64,000 bases of DNA from Nilaparvata lugens (GCF_014356525.2 NC_052510.1:20300532-20364531), one strand, 5' to 3'; shown: positions 24,743 through 38,002, counted from the stretch's first letter. Program-made: numbers and translations. Notes: generated by a model from the letters alone, not told the origin.

Positions 24743-25264
24743 TTAAGGATGTGCAAAGGCGAAAAGTAAACTTTCTACTGGTGATAATTTTCAAAGTTTT
24801 TCGATTTGTATACATCAAGCTATCAAAATGAAAAAGTTTTCTTTGGAAAACATTTTTTCCGATCATTAATTTTCAAGATATGAGCGTCTAAAGATTAAAT
24901 TGTTGGGACAGAACATTTCAAATTCGGTAAGAGATGAATCCATGAGATTTAGTGGATGAATTCTTTATGATATTTTTGATTGAATAAAGCAACAACTTTT
25001 TGAAAATATCAACTTTTGAGAAAGTTATTCAATTTACTAAAAATGGCCAAAAATAGATTTCAGTTGAGTTAGTCGGTAAGAGATAGATCCACGAGATTTA
25101 GAGGATAAATTATTTATGATGTTGATTGAATAAAACAATTTTTTTTAAATATCAACTTTTGAGAGAGTTATTCAATTTACTAAAAATGACCAAAAATAAA
25201 TTTTAGTTGAGTTTGAAAAATATCACCAGAAGAAATTTTATTTTTAGCCTTTGCACAGCCTTAA
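24743..25264. mobile_element. TTAA-flanked MITE with internal tandem duplication
   Basis: The element proper is 24747-25260, flanked by TTAA at 24743-24746 and 25261-25264. The left end GGATGTGCAAAGGCGAAAAG matches the right end on the minus strand, GGCTGTGCAAAGGCTAAAAA. The match continues through CTGGTGATA, giving about 48 bp of inverted terminal repeat. TTAA target duplication is the hallmark of piggyBac-type elements, so a piggyBac-derived MITE is the leading idea, although the terminal bases are not classic for that family. Inside, 24925-25072 is repeated in tandem at 25073-25213 (period 148, TCGGTAAGAGAT to TTTACTAAAAATG-CCAAAAAT). No transposase is encoded. Confidence 0.85.
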
Positions 25265-26942
25265 TCCTGAAGAATGGATGCAAATTAATAAAATTAATGA
25301 AAGTTTCGTAGCACTGTATTTAACAGTAATTATTAATTTTGTCTGGACACACTGAATAGACCTGTGGTACCTGAATAGTAGTATTGCATTCAACAAAAGT
25401 TAAAAAACAAGTTCGAGTCAAAACTAGATTATTGTTATGGATTGGCCCACACAGACACACCAATACAACACAATTGGCTCAGTAGCGGTTCTCGGCAGGA
25501 TATTTCTTTCCCCATTGTAATTTTGACATGAGGATTATCGTTTCTAGGAAGAAATATAATAGCAGCCGATAACCACGTGATAGGCCAACAACCCGAAGCT
25601 CCTATTCTATCTGCTGCCAGCAACATGGGAAGATAAGGATTAAAACCTATTCTTCAGGCTAGAACCAGAGATGAGGGTCAAGCCAGAGATGAAAATTAAT
25701 GCTGTAATAAGCTCAAGATTGTTAATTAGAATGCAGTGTAGGCGCCACCATGTAGAAAAGTGCAATTTTCAAGAGTTTTGAAACTTTGTAAATGATGTTT
25801 TGATGGATAATTGGTATATTGTGTAATAAGTAGTAAGGAACGTATGATTTATGTTTGTAGATTGTAGTGTAGTACTCATGTGTGTTTATTTGAGTGTGAG
25901 TGTATAATGTAATGATATGTAATACATATGTGAAGTAGAAATTATGATAAATGTGAGAGGAGGAATCACACCACTCAAAATATTATGGTTGATGTTTCAA
26001 ATTTGCTAATTCAGATGTGAGTAGGACAAAAGCTCTTGAAGTTGAAGATTGAAGAACTTAGAAGGATTCTCATCTGCTACATTATCATAACATCAATACA
26101 AAGCGGAGGTAAAATATTGATGGGGATGGAACAAAGTTACAAGTATAATTAAAAAAATATATAAAATACTTGTAAACAAAATACAAGACCAATCACATTA
26201 GAGTGAGATGATTTTAATCATATTCAGCAGGAAAGCAAAAGCAAATCATTTCGAAAACATCACGTCAAAACAGTCCTAATGATCAGCCAGAGCAGACTAG
26301 GTATCCTTCAAAGGATACACGTCTTCATTTGTAACGTACCTGTGTTGCAAAAAAGCGTTACGTAACTCGCTTGGTGCCCATTTCCTAATACACATCCTTA
26401 CTTCGACACACAACCAACAAAACTGCTCTTTTCCTCCAAGCTAAGATGCCGGTTGATAAATGAATGCGTTTCAGAACAATTTTTAAAGGGAAAACACAAA
26501 TGTCTCAATGGAGGATGAATAGATGAAGCAAAGAAAGACACCAACTTTCGCCCATCGCAGGACTGAGAAAATACAAATGAGCAACTTACACCATTCAATT
26601 GGTGACAATGATCTCTGGGAGGAACAAATGTGAACCAACTTTGGAAATTGTGGAGCTGTTATGTAATCGGTTACATTTGCGGCTAGTAGCAACTGACTGC
26701 TAACTATTCATGTATTCAAATTCGTATTTAAGATGAAAATGTATGAATCCAACAAGACTTTTGAAAATCAACCATTTAAAAAAAGTTCATGACTAGAAAT
26801 TACTTTACGAATCATATGCTTACTGTATTTGAGTCTCAAAAAGGCTATTGAAAACTCAGTACTTCCTATTTTACTGTTTACTGCTATTTTTGTCGTCAAA
26901 GTTCACTTGAAGAAAATTAAGAGACGTAATTCTTCTTTAGCT
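25265..26942. other. AT-rich non-coding stretch
   Basis: No gene is recognised. Frames of 63-69 codons at 25435-25626 and 26398-26692 are short and show no known motif. Confidence 0.45.
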
Positions 26943-27161
26943 TCAATCTTTTAGCTTCGATTGGTAGGTAGCTTTCCATCGTTTTCTGGCCAGAGCTGTA
27001 CTTTTCAGTTGGATGTAGCACTGGATCCATAGATCTTTTGTAACTTGCTCCAGACATTGTAGCCGGGGTCTTCCACGAGCCCTTTATCCAATTATTATAC
27101 CTTCCAGTATTCTTAACGTGAATTCTTTGTGTCTAAATACATGGCCAAGCCAAGAATGCCG
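26943..27161 (-). pseudogene. LINE ORF2 extreme C-terminus, degraded
   Basis: Read on the minus strand from 27161, one frame gives RHSWLGHVFRHKEF, then LRILEG, then after an in-frame TAA (27084-27086) RARGRPRLQCLEQVTKDLW, then ARKRWKATYQ, and a stop at 26943-26945. The pattern WLGHV.R, LEG, RGRPR..., W is the conserved tail found after the polymerase domain in many insect non-LTR retrotransposons. Only about 72 codons remain, and the polymerase and endonuclease are absent or too decayed to read. It is in the opposite orientation to the LINE at 1.3 kb and covers a different C-terminal pattern, so it is probably another family. Confidence 0.75.
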
Positions 27162-28501
27162 TCAGTCCTTTAAAATACGCCAAAGAGATCGCTTTTCCTC
27201 AACCCTTTGAGACGTACCAAGATTAACAAAAATGTTATCCCCAGATAAAGTTCAAATATGATGTTGACTCAAACCAAATTAGGCTTCAGTTTAAAATAAT
27301 GCTGCACAATATGAATTTAAGATTCGGTTTTAATCCACACTATAGAAATGGCCCATTGATCACATACCTTGTGTTTCGTTTTCTGTCATTCACCAATGAC
27401 AGCAGATAAAATTCGTTAACTCTCTTCCAATCAGTTCACTTTCCCGAATACCTAATTTGGAATAGCATTGGCCTCTTTCAAATATTCTACAGTAATCAAG
27501 ATGAAAATGATTTTCGCCTGTGAAATTAGCAACAACTACAGGCGGCTAATAAAAGTACCGCCTTTGCTCTGCGTAGGTGTGGCAGGTCCATACACTGTTG
27601 AAAGAGCTAAGCCAACACATAAAATAATGTAGTACTGTATACACTAAGTAATAGCAGGGGTATGTTTGGCAAGAGTTCATTTAATATTATGACCTTTCTA
27701 TTTTACATTTTGAACGGGTCAGATGTCAGATGCAATATGACATGCTTTGCCATGTTTGCAGTTTCCGAAAACAATCAACTTTGCTGGCCACAAATTCAAG
27801 GTAGCGCGTGATTTTACAATCCAGTTGTTAGTCAGACGCAACCGGCCAAAATAAGAAACGACGAATTTCATGCGGGGATTATTCAATTTGCATTTTAATC
27901 AGCCACGAAATGATATGCGTGGAATTTACTTTTGCATACAGATTATCAAGTTTAGCAACCTCGATGCATGATATTCAAAGGTTAAGAGATGTGAATTCTG
28001 GAGATAAGTTTTCGAAAGATGAGAGTGTTCTCTGCTACTGATGATGTTGCCAACATAAGTCTCGAGACTTGTGCTGGGTTAGTGAGGTGATGGATGATAC
28101 AAATAAATGCTAGAATAGACTGGAATAATGCATGAATGTTATGTGTTCAATGTTATGTTAATAATTATTCAATGTATGTTCATGAAAGATGAATGTGCAT
28201 ATAACTGCACGAATTGGTCGGTGCAGCAGAAGCAGACTGAAGTTTTGTTACTATACTACAATACTAAGCTACTATAGGTTATAGGATATTCAAGTCATAA
28301 AATTTCCAACACATGAAGGCGAAGTGGAAGCAAAAAAATTTACGTCCTTTCTCAAAGATCGTTTTTTATCACTGCAGCAAAAAAAAAGTTCTTTTGAAAA
28401 GTTTCAAATTTTTCTACAATATTGCTTAACTGTAGTTTAAAACTCTATTGTTTCAACGTCATCATGACAACCAATTATCATCAATGATGCTGTGGACGCC
28501 A
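27162..28501. other. AT-rich non-coding stretch
   Basis: No gene is recognised. It may hold unreadable upstream parts of the minus-strand LINE. Confidence 0.45.
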
Positions 28502-28610
28502 TCAGTCGTTGGGTCATGTCAGAGGCCCTGAAATTGATTTGCGACCTGGAAGCTCTGACACCAGACCTGAGCCAGTCAGGTCACTCGATATTTTTATTAT
28601 TAGTTATTAT
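28502..28610 (+). mobile_element. tRNA-derived SINE, 5'-truncated copy
   Basis: This segment is a close copy of the 3' half of the SINE at 38.4-38.6 kb. Shared blocks are CAGTCGTT-GGT-ATGTCAG, AGGCCCTGAAATTGAT, GCGACCTG, CTCTGACACCAGAC and GAGCCAG-CAGGTCAC, followed by a CGATATT then (ATT)n tail. The tRNA-like head is missing, as is common for incompletely reverse-transcribed inserts. Confidence 0.85.
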
Positions 28611-31006
28611 GGTGAGGACGTGAACTGATAAAATTTTACAACGATTTATTTTTCAGAGATTCAAAGAGTCTACTCACATTTCCCTACACATCCACCCAAA
28701 GGCTAATTAGTTTTGTATTGAATGAGTTTCTTATTCTGCCTCAGTGTTACACCATCATCTATTTCTATCAAGATGAGAGATTTGTTTGACTCTAATCTTG
28801 ACTAGAAATGTAAAACAATCTCTAAAGTTAATATAGATCAAAACATAGTCCAACTTGATATCGTATAAATTATTAATACAGATTGACAATCAATGGTGTA
28901 ACAACTGAAACTACATAGTTTCTCTGATTTAGGCTGGAGTCAAACTGATACAATTATTTCAGGTTTATAATAGTCTTATAAGCATAAGCATAATAATTAC
29001 TGGTTACTCATTATTCAAATAAATAAGTAATTGGAGCATATCCAAGTCTATACTCCACTATAGATATCTACCACAATATCACCTCAACAATCACACAAAA
29101 CATTTTATTCAGGCCATGTCTACACAACACAGATTGTCTGAATTAAACAAATCATAATCTTTATCGAAAAAGGAACAATTCGAAACTAGATCCATACTAT
29201 AAACTTCGACAATGAAATCGGAAACTACAGGAAGGATTCTGAGAGATTGGGGAAGTCTGTAGTCAAAATAGACTCAATAGGAAGGGTGAAAACATATGCT
29301 TCGAAAGAGGTCAAAGTCATTTAGCTTTATGTGGTAAGGCCGCTGTAAGTATGTGAGGCACAAAAGTGCTCAATTAAGAGGTGAGGCTGGATCGCATTAA
29401 AATTTCAGAACACATGTGCGAACATAAAAACAAATGAGTTGAAATGTTAAACACGGGAGGAACAAGAAAGGGTAACGTTAGTGAAGAGATTCCAAACCAC
29501 GTTGAAGAAATGAGACAAAAAGACTCGAGTTCTTTTGAAAAGAAATATGAAATACTATGAGTACTTATCTGCTACAGAACTCATTGAAGATGCCTTAGTT
29601 AACTCCAAGTAGGGCCCAAAACATTCTTAGAGTAAGCACCATCTCAACTTATTAAGAAAATGACTCACCATCAAACTCTTAAATTGCAGTGATACACTGA
29701 TAAAAATTCCACAATTTGCTCACTGCAATAAGGTGACTTATTCAAGAGAGGTTCTTGATAAATTTGGAATGATAAAATTACCATCCATCAAAAACGCTGT
29801 GCTCCTGGATTTCTTTTCGAAATCATTCTCAATCGAGGAAACCTACAGTAAGATATGAAGAAACATAATCACTTCATATTTGAAAAATGTGCTTGGTGTA
29901 TAATTACACTGTAATCATTGGAGGTATCATAAATTCTCATAAGTGAGATGTAAATACATGATATAACATGCATTGCTGGACAAGATATAAATCCCATTTT
30001 TGTAGGTACTTCATAAGCACCATACAGGCTCCAGAATTACACTAGTTCTTGCAGAAAAAGTTGTGAAAACATGTGAAAAGCTGTTATTAAGAATTCCTCA
30101 TCAAAACAAATCAGTGACGAGTAACTTTGTCGTTGATAAGTATCTTCAGTATATTTTCAAGAATAACTACCCTCAATATCAATTATTGTGTTCTTGTTTA
30201 TTGGATCGATTGTGACAGTTGGGGTCTAATGGAAGTTCAAAAGATGTTTGTTTTTCAACGAAGCGCGATAAAAGAGAGAGCTTAAAATGGAAAGAAACAG
30301 AGCTATGAAGAAATAGATTGGTGGAAACAAAGTGATGAAGAAAGAGTTTACATAAAAGAAACAGAGTGATGAAGGAATAGTGATTGAAAAGAAGAAAGGA
30401 AATGAAGGTGGGTTATGAGAGGAAAGAGAGTGGAAGGAGATACTGCACAACGAAGATGGGCTCCAGTATAACGTTTATGAATATGTGAGAGAAGTTAGCT
30501 CTGATAACCAAACTTCCTGGTTTTTAAAAAGTTGAATTACATCCATCCATAACGTTTAAAGCCCTCAGACTGCTGCGTTTGTGAACAGTGCAGTAAATAT
30601 ACAATAAATACAACACCAATTGGGTAGTTTATTTTTTAAAACTATGAATTATTTGAAATACTTTTCCCCAAGGTCCATCAGCTCATGCAAAATTTTCAGA
30701 CAAGGCTGCCTCAATTGCATTAGAATAAAGGTAATTTGTCAGGCTATTCCACTAAGAATAATGTTTTTGCAAAATAGTAATACACGATATACTACTCATC
30801 GATTGAGTCGGTACTCTGTTTCATAAATCATTAACTTCACCAAATTATTCTGTTACTTATAGTCACTCTGCATTTACAAAAGCAATTATTAAGTTTACTG
30901 TTATTCAAGTTATATTTACTGTAAAATTTTTTGAAAGAGGTTCATGTACTGAAGCGTGAGAAGTAATATAAACATTGCTTAAAATACTATTCTATTAATT
31001 ATAAAA
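28611..31006. other. AT-rich non-coding stretch with a purine tandem repeat
   Basis: Within it, GAAACA-AG-TATGAAG-like units recur three times at about 30293, 30325 and 30358 (period ~32-33) inside a purine-rich run (30285-30435). No gene is recognised. Confidence 0.5.
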
Positions 31007-31219
31007 CTAGCAGATAACCCGTGCTCCGCAAGGGTTTTTGAAACTTGACAAGCTGAAAACTTGACGTAATGAAATTTTGAAGAATTGAAAATAGGCCTAT
31101 AACCATCTTCGGTTAATTAAGAATTTATATGAAAAATTTCAAGTTAATCAGTCCAGTAGTTCAGACGCCAAACATAATTCTCATGTATAAGCCAGTTCTT
31201 TACTTTATTAAAGTATAGA
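31007..31219 (-). mobile_element. Short Helitron-like element, family 1
   Basis: On the minus strand the element starts A|TCTATACTTTAATAAAG at 31219 and ends GGGTTATCTGCTAG|T at 31007. It therefore shows the Helitron signature of 5' TC, 3' CTAG, insertion between A and T, and no inverted repeats. A short stem (CCCTTGCGGAGCACGGG) precedes the 3' end, as Helitron termini require. It is 213 bp with no coding capacity. Copies occur at 38003-38252 and about 43596-43838. Confidence 0.85.
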
Positions 31220-31369
31220 TTATCCTGTTTTACCTGAATAACCCTGTCATATCAAAATCAATATTCGCGTATGTACAGTAGATCCAACAGATGATGTCTA
31301 ATCCCCAATTTACATCAGCAGATAAATATCGGAAGTACTGTACCATTCTGTATTTCACTGTTTATCAGA
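31220..31369. other. AT-rich spacer
   Basis: Nothing is recognised. Confidence 0.5.
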
Positions 31370-31680
31370 TGTCAGGCGGGGTGGAACCCGTAGCGACGTC
31401 CTGCCGGTATTGGCAGAGTGAGGGTGACCTCTGACTGGTGGCGGTGGGGGTGTAGTGTACTAGCTCACACTGTACCCAAAATGTAGGTCGTTTACTCGGC
31501 GGTTCGGCGCGGTTACATCATCGCATTATCTGATGCAGGTCCCCTCCTTAACCCCCCCATAACCCCCCAAATGGCGACGCCTTCTTGGAGCGTCGGTCGC
31601 TGCAATGGAAAGGGAAAGTGTTTCCCGCATTGTGTGCCAAGGTCCCAGCCTGGCCTATCCTCTGTACTCTACCACTCTCG
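31370..31680. other. GC-rich, CpG-bearing patch
   Basis: This block (GGCGGTGGGGGTGTAG and CGGCGGTTCGGCGCGG are typical) is much richer in GC than its flanks. It ends in C-runs and a CpG-bearing segment at 31570-31605. It has no convincing coding frame. It could be a promoter or untranslated exon. The abrupt switch to a CT-rich tract at about 31690 is notable. Confidence 0.35.
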
Positions 31681-32340
31681 GGTACTTTGTGTTGCCCCCT
31701 TCATTTAATCTCTATCTTTCTTTATTTCTTTCGTTTCAAATGGCCTTCCCTTTTCATTCCTTTCCTTTCTCCAATCTTTCAAAACTAACCCTTTTCCTTG
31801 TTTCTTTACCTTTTTTAAATCTTCAACTTTTCATCCTTCTTCTTTTCCATAGTCTTTCTTCATCCCATTTTCCGTTGTTCCTCTATGTATTGCTTGCCCT
31901 CTTCCTGCAACTCTCTTGGGTACATCCATCTTCATATTTGTTCATTCATCTCGTTTTTAGTAGTTTCCCTATTTCATTTCTTTGTAACATTCAATATTAG
32001 ATAAATTGCTAGCTCTCTCCTTTTTTTAATTTCAAAAATGAAATCCCACTCATATGTCATTCAATGAATCTCGCTGCCCACTGGTAGGCCTACTATTCAA
32101 TGCTCCATTCAATGATTGAGTGGCTTACTAACTTGATCTATTCTTCAACATCCTCCATCTCTCCAATTTCTAATTTTTTAGTTATTACTTCTGTCCTTTT
32201 CATCTATTCTTTATATATTTCTCAATTTCTCATTTTTAGAACCTGCCAAATTTCATTTCACTCTGTTCTTCAATCTATTCCTATCCCTCTCTTCCTTCCA
32301 TTACTTTATTATCCATTTCATTAATTTCGTTGACATATGT
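31681..32340. repeat. Pyrimidine-rich (CT-rich) low-complexity tract
   Basis: A long plus-strand C/T-biased stretch yields Phe/Leu/Ser-rich frames of 67-131 codons with no recognisable protein. I treat these as compositional artefacts. Confidence 0.6.
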
Positions 32341-35300
32341 CACTATTTATATTATCAACATTCACAAGCTTAGTGACCGTCTTGATTCCTTCTTTATCTT
32401 TCTTTATTCCTCTCGTTTTCAGTAACTATCCTCCTATAAAATTTCTCTGTGTTCTTCAATCTCTAATTAAATTGACCAACTACTTCTGTCAGGCCCACTG
32501 ATCGAGGTGTTTGTTCTTCTTTGAGATATTTATGATTTTATCACTCACAACAATTCTTCAATGACTGGTTTTACAGAAACCAATTTTCAAAACCGCTTGT
32601 GAAGAATGGAAAACGAAAATTCAGAATATATTTCAAATTATGAATGAGAATTAAATCCACATAATTTAATAATGAAATTTCTTGATTATGAGACAATACA
32701 CTTGTTTTTTGGCTATACGGTTGACGTTCTCATTGATCTTTTTGGGTAGTGTAGTGATTTTCACATATGCTCATTATCTAATTACCACCTCTGACAATAA
32801 AGGGCGCTTAAACGCGATATCTCACGTTTCACACATTATTGTCTTCGCTTAATCGCGTACTTCACGCAGCCTACACCAATTGGGTCATTTCGTAACAGTA
32901 ATACAAAAAACAAACATTAAGAAGATTAAAGGAGCACAAACATCTTGAAAAAGGCGTCGGGAAAGTATGAAAATAGCTCAAGATTTCAACATATTTTCTG
33001 ATCGCCTGCATCCAACAAAACAGAACAACATAACAAAACACTAAAAGATATTTTCAGTAGCAGAGAGGAAAATCGACAATAAACATACTGACGCCGACCG
33101 ACACAATTAGTTTCCCATGATACAAAAAACAATAACAATTAAAGCACGAGACACGTGAAATGGTCGTGGGATAATACTGTGCGTTTAAACCTACAATTAT
33201 TAATTGTTCAGCCTCCATTATTTTCGTTATCTTGAATAATCATATATGCATCAATTAATTTCCTTGTTCAGAACTGTATGTTGTGTTCAACTCCGAAAAA
33301 AGTGTTTCAATCAGAGAGTATAGAATGTAGTTACATTTTTCCAATCCTTTTCTAATAATTATTTTTATAACTTGTCAAATCATGACTTTTGATTGACCAC
33401 TCAAACAAGAAAATAAGTAGTTTGGAATGCTTGCATTTGTAATTAGAGGGTACAGCATGCCAGAGCTACACACTGCTCGAGCTTCGAAGTAACAATGGAA
33501 AAAGTTAGATCTACATGAAATGAGTGATCTCAATACCATCACGATATAAGCTGAAACTAACTACAATAGGAAAATGGTGTATTTAATTGACTTGGCTAAT
33601 ATGTACCATAAAAGTTCCTACAAAAATGTTAATTCCCATTGAGTTCCCCGTCATTCGCGATTTCGTTTTACAAATTAAAATCATCATGAAGCTTTCTCTC
33701 AAAGTGTTAGAATTTTTGTGAATAAATCGATAGATTCAATAAAACCAATGGGAAGTTTGTGAGTCAAGTAGTTAAGAATTTTCACAAAACATGCTCAAAA
33801 GATATTTTGTAAGTTTGAAAGACAGCAAACCTTATTATTTGAGTAATTAACCACTAATTTCAATAATCTAAAGTTGTAGAAAATGATATTCTTGCAATAA
33901 TAGAGATAAACTCCAGCCACTCAATAACCCAAAATATTTTCATCTTCAGAAATGTAATCGATGATGATATTATTCCAAATACACAGTTTTCATAAAATGA
34001 CTGTTATCTTCTTACCCGTCTTCTCCATTCACGTTTTATGCTAATCCACGATTACATGAAAATATAAAATAATAAAGTAGGCTATTCTATTTCGGGAAGC
34101 TGAGAAGCTGCTCACCATTTCAACAAGATGGTGCATATGAGCCAGTTTTGTATCAGTGAGTTTTGACTTCTTTCAATCTATTTTTCTTTTTATTTTTCAA
34201 TACAGAATTCAAATTGGCCTATAAATTCATAATTTCATTCAACATTACGTTTGTAGTGTGTAATGAATTGATTAATGAATTCGAGAATAATGAATGAACG
34301 AACTATTCGTGCTTAGCCACTGCATTCTAAGCACTCTCATAACAGTGAGATAATAATTGGAAAGGTCATCAACATGGCATTGGGACTCGGACGTAACGCC
34401 ACTTAATTATCTCGTTAACTCATCCGAATAACCGTCACCGAGTAACTACTCACTATTTTTATACTATTCTCACTGTTTCCGGACATAACAGTCACAATGA
34501 ATTCATTCAACTTTCTGTTAAAAGTAGATCATATTGGATGGAAGGATTTGGAATTGTCAAATTCTTATTGTAATAACTAGGAACTCTCGTTTTCACAAGA
34601 AAAATAGTTTCTCTATATTAATTTTATAGTGGAATTAAATATTCTTCCGTTTTCGCCTGGAGTGGCGAACTAACATTGGAGAGAAATGGACCACTACCCT
34701 CGTAAACAAAGCCATAGTGCATTCTGGTGACGTCAGCACAGGTAGGTAGGGCTACTCACCACCTCCTACACCAGTAAAAACAATAGCTGATATAGATCAA
34801 CTGAAAACAACAAATGTGAGTTAGTGTTTTTATTGGTTGATGTACTCACTCAAATTGAAGGAAATATGTTGAAATGAATAACAAAACTGGTACAATACAG
34901 TGATGGATTCTTTATCCTTAATTTCATTGTAATTCGCTATTCAATAGATTGATTAGGTTGTAATTATTGAGAAGCTACTATCTTCGATTATGGATACGTT
35001 AGGTATTAATTAACCTATCCATAATCAAAGCTACTGTCTACAACCATAGACTAACGAAATGAAGAAACCCATCACTTGTGTTATCTGTAGCCTACTAAAA
35101 ATTGGCTAGCTATATAATGAACGGTTTCTCAATTTCTTGGAAAATGGAAGGAATTATTCTATTATTATTGATTAATTATAATCTATTCATCATTCAAATT
35201 TATTTATAGTTCTACTCATTGGAAAAATAATCAGGAAATTAGAAAACAGTTCTGCCTCACAATACTTTGAGAGATAGAAATAATATATTGACTTGATGAG

Positions 35301-36865
35301 GAACTGGAAACCATGACCTTTTGTTCCTTGAAGAAAATATTATCCAACAAAGATGTGGGGAAAATATCGAAAGATATCAGTGTTCTTATAGTTTATACTA
35401 ACCAAAATCTAGGAGGAATTTGAGGAAATAGCTTGAAATCATTAAAAGGAAAGGCGAATTTAGAATCTGAAAACTATTTGGGATTCAGTCTTTCTATCAC
35501 TATTCGAAGTAGTTTCTCTCTTTTGAATGATATGACTTCAAAGTTTCGTCTCTAAAGGTTGGAAAATACAACTTCAAAATAATGCCCAAGAGAAAGTCTC
35601 AAAGTCCAAAATGTCACCAAGCGTATGAGATAGACAAGAGTTCACATAATTTCATAACTCAATCAATTATCGTAAATAGACCCTCTCCACTGTGGAGATC
35701 TAAGCGTCTCGGAACCTACCACCTATCTATAAAAGGTAAGAGGTACTTGGGGAGGCCTAAAAGCTTGCATAACTGAGTTATCATGTGGTACAATTGACAC
35801 CTACTCTTGGACAAACACCTTGTTCGAAAAATCCAACCATACAACCGCTATATGCTAGCAAAACAATAGTCTAATAAGAAAGCAGCTCCAGATTATTTAC
35901 GAGCGTTGAATTAATTTCAAGAACAAAGGATTGCTACAGCTAGCCCGCCCGCCCGTTTTTAAATATGAGGCGCAAATTATTATTTGCAATTCAAATTCAT
36001 TCGTGAAAGTGTCTAGCTGACAACAAGCTGGCTATTCTTTCACAAATTATTCGTACAATGATAGTGTGACAAATATATGTCGCACACCTGGAAGCAGGCG
36101 GAGAGAGCCAACCCAACAGCCGCAGCTCATAATTCTATCCTAAGTGATTTTTAAACAATCTCACTTCGACAGTCTACTTCCTGATCCACGTCGGACCTGT
36201 TACACAACCGTTACAGGATATTGTCACAGTGTAGTGTAGAGTGTGGGTGTTGCATGTTATGTTATCAGAGGACAACAGGACAACAAATTCCATATTAGCA
36301 CTGGTATTTGAATCAACAAAAGTGAATTGGTAAAAACATTGATTTTGGTTGAGGTTATATCAATAGAGGAATCAAATAGTGAATAATAACAAGACTAACA
36401 GACTCCTGGTATCTTGAAAGTAACGTAACACAATAACTCAAATTATGATTGATAGTTGTATTTGTAGTAAGTTAGCAGTTTTTATTGCAGTTAGCAGTAA
36501 GTTATCGTTTATCGTTATAGTTATCGTGTTTGTAAGTTAGCATAAATATAGGAAAAAAATTGTTTCTGGATAAGAGAGAGTAGGGTTGTGTTTGTTCGTG
36601 TGTTCGTTGCAACTTGTGGATTGCATACCGGAAAAACGGGAATGATTTAGATCTCCAAATTTTGCACATAGATTCTAAAAATATCAATCTCGTGCACCTG
36701 GAAGCCCAAATTCCGATTTTCTTTCTAGATTTTCCAAAATTAATGTACAAATTTCATTAATGGTACATACCATTTCATAACAAAATAAGAAAATCACCAA
36801 ATCATATGGTCGAAATTAAAAGCTTTTAAAAAACCTTTGAAACCTTTTAAAAAAGGAACATCTGT
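32341..36865. other. AT-rich non-coding stretch
   Basis: No gene is recognised. A small imperfect inverted repeat (GATTATGGATA arms) lies at about 34980-35030. A 64-codon frame at 35582-35776 and an 82-codon minus frame at 36502-36750 match nothing I know. Confidence 0.4.
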
Positions 36866-37552
36866 TTCTATTATTGCTTTCTACCTGATACCACTTAACC
36901 TCAATAATATTATTTTAATATTTGATAAATATTTTTAATAATAATGATAATATTTTATTATAGATATAATAATAGTATTGTTTTGATAATTAATAAATAT
37001 TTTCATTTTCACAAACTCTGTATAATAATATGGTGAATGTGAATCAGCTGCATCAAAGAAATTATCTCAAAAACATCTGTTTAGAAAAAACATAGTTTTG
37101 AAACTTCGTTTTCCTGATGCAATGAAATGCATACAAGTGGTATGGATTATTAATTTTTCAGCTAGAACAGTTTTTTGAGACAATGGCTAAATAAACGTCT
37201 ATAGTTTCATCAATGCTGTATCGGCAATAGGAAAAGGCATGCAGTTAATAAGATGTCTTTGAATAAATGTGTTGATATTTACATAAAGAAATTATTCTCT
37301 TCTATTTTTATTAAATTAAATTAATATTCCAAAATTATTCGAGCCCTGATAGAATGACTGACTCACTGTACAGTCAGTCGAAAATTTTAATATTGGAATG
37401 AGGGGTATTTTGGCAAGCTGAGCAAAAAAATAAAGTCATATATGCATCTTTTCGTTACATCTGCAAATGAAAAATGAGTTTTGTGGGTTGTCAAAACTCC
37501 CTCTGAAAGGAAAACTACTCAACTTCTATCTTTTAGTAAAATAACAATGATC
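36866..37552 (+). repeat. Dispersed repeat A, copy 1 (~690 bp)
   Basis: This segment is homologous along its whole length to 41916-42627, in the same orientation. Shared blocks include TTCTATTATTGCTTTCTACC, TTTTCACAAACTCTGTATAA, CAATGCTGTATCGGCAATA, GAGGGGTATTTTGGCAAGCT and CTTTTAGTAAAATAACAATG. The ends are abrupt, the copies differ by substitutions and small indels, and no terminal inverted repeats or long frames exist. It is an unclassified interspersed repeat or an old segmental duplication. A small GACTGACT/AGTCAGTC hairpin lies near 37360. Confidence 0.85.
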
Positions 37553-37566
37553 ATCCATCCATCTAT

Positions 37567-37982
37567 CATCTTCTATACTATAAAAAAGGAAAGAACTGGA
37601 TTATACACGTATACAGGTGTAAAGTATAAGAAAATTATATTTGACGCATCATCACTTCTAAACTACTGGACTGATTAACTTAAAATTTTGCATATAGATT
37701 TTTGCCAGTTGTTGTATGTCATTTCTCTTGAAAGGGAAATTAGAAGATAGGTATGATTGGGTATCCTTTTCGAATGATAAAAACAGATTTTCCGTCGCAC
37801 CCAAATTTTTTCCGCCATTTTGGAACCGCCATTTCGAATCCAACTTCATTTTTTAAATTGAAATGCGGTCATATTCCTATACAGGATTTCCAGAGAAAAG
37901 GTATGGTGAAAACCGCACATCGATATCTCAAACCTTTCAAAATTTATTCTCATTCATTTCCTTTATTATAGTATGAAAGATG
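37567..37982. mobile_element. Chimeric element: Helitron-like 5' end with a second, inverted 5' end
   Basis: The left part (37567 to about 37705) matches the first ~130 bp of the family-1 Helitron-like element at 38003. Homology stops after CATATAGATTTTT. The body to 37955 is unrelated, and the right margin (about 37956-37982) is an inverted copy of the same 5' end (CATCTT-ATACTATA-AAAGGAAA on the minus strand). The segment is thus bounded by ~25-bp inverted copies of one Helitron-type terminus. Two facing insertions, a rearranged copy or capture of a second terminus could each explain it. Confidence 0.6.
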
Positions 37983-38002
37983 TTAGATAGATGGATATAT
38001 CA

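Noticed and set aside
31605..32000. 131-codon plus-strand frame resembling a membrane protein
   Set aside because: Hydrophobicity comes from CT-rich low-complexity DNA. No start context or known motif.
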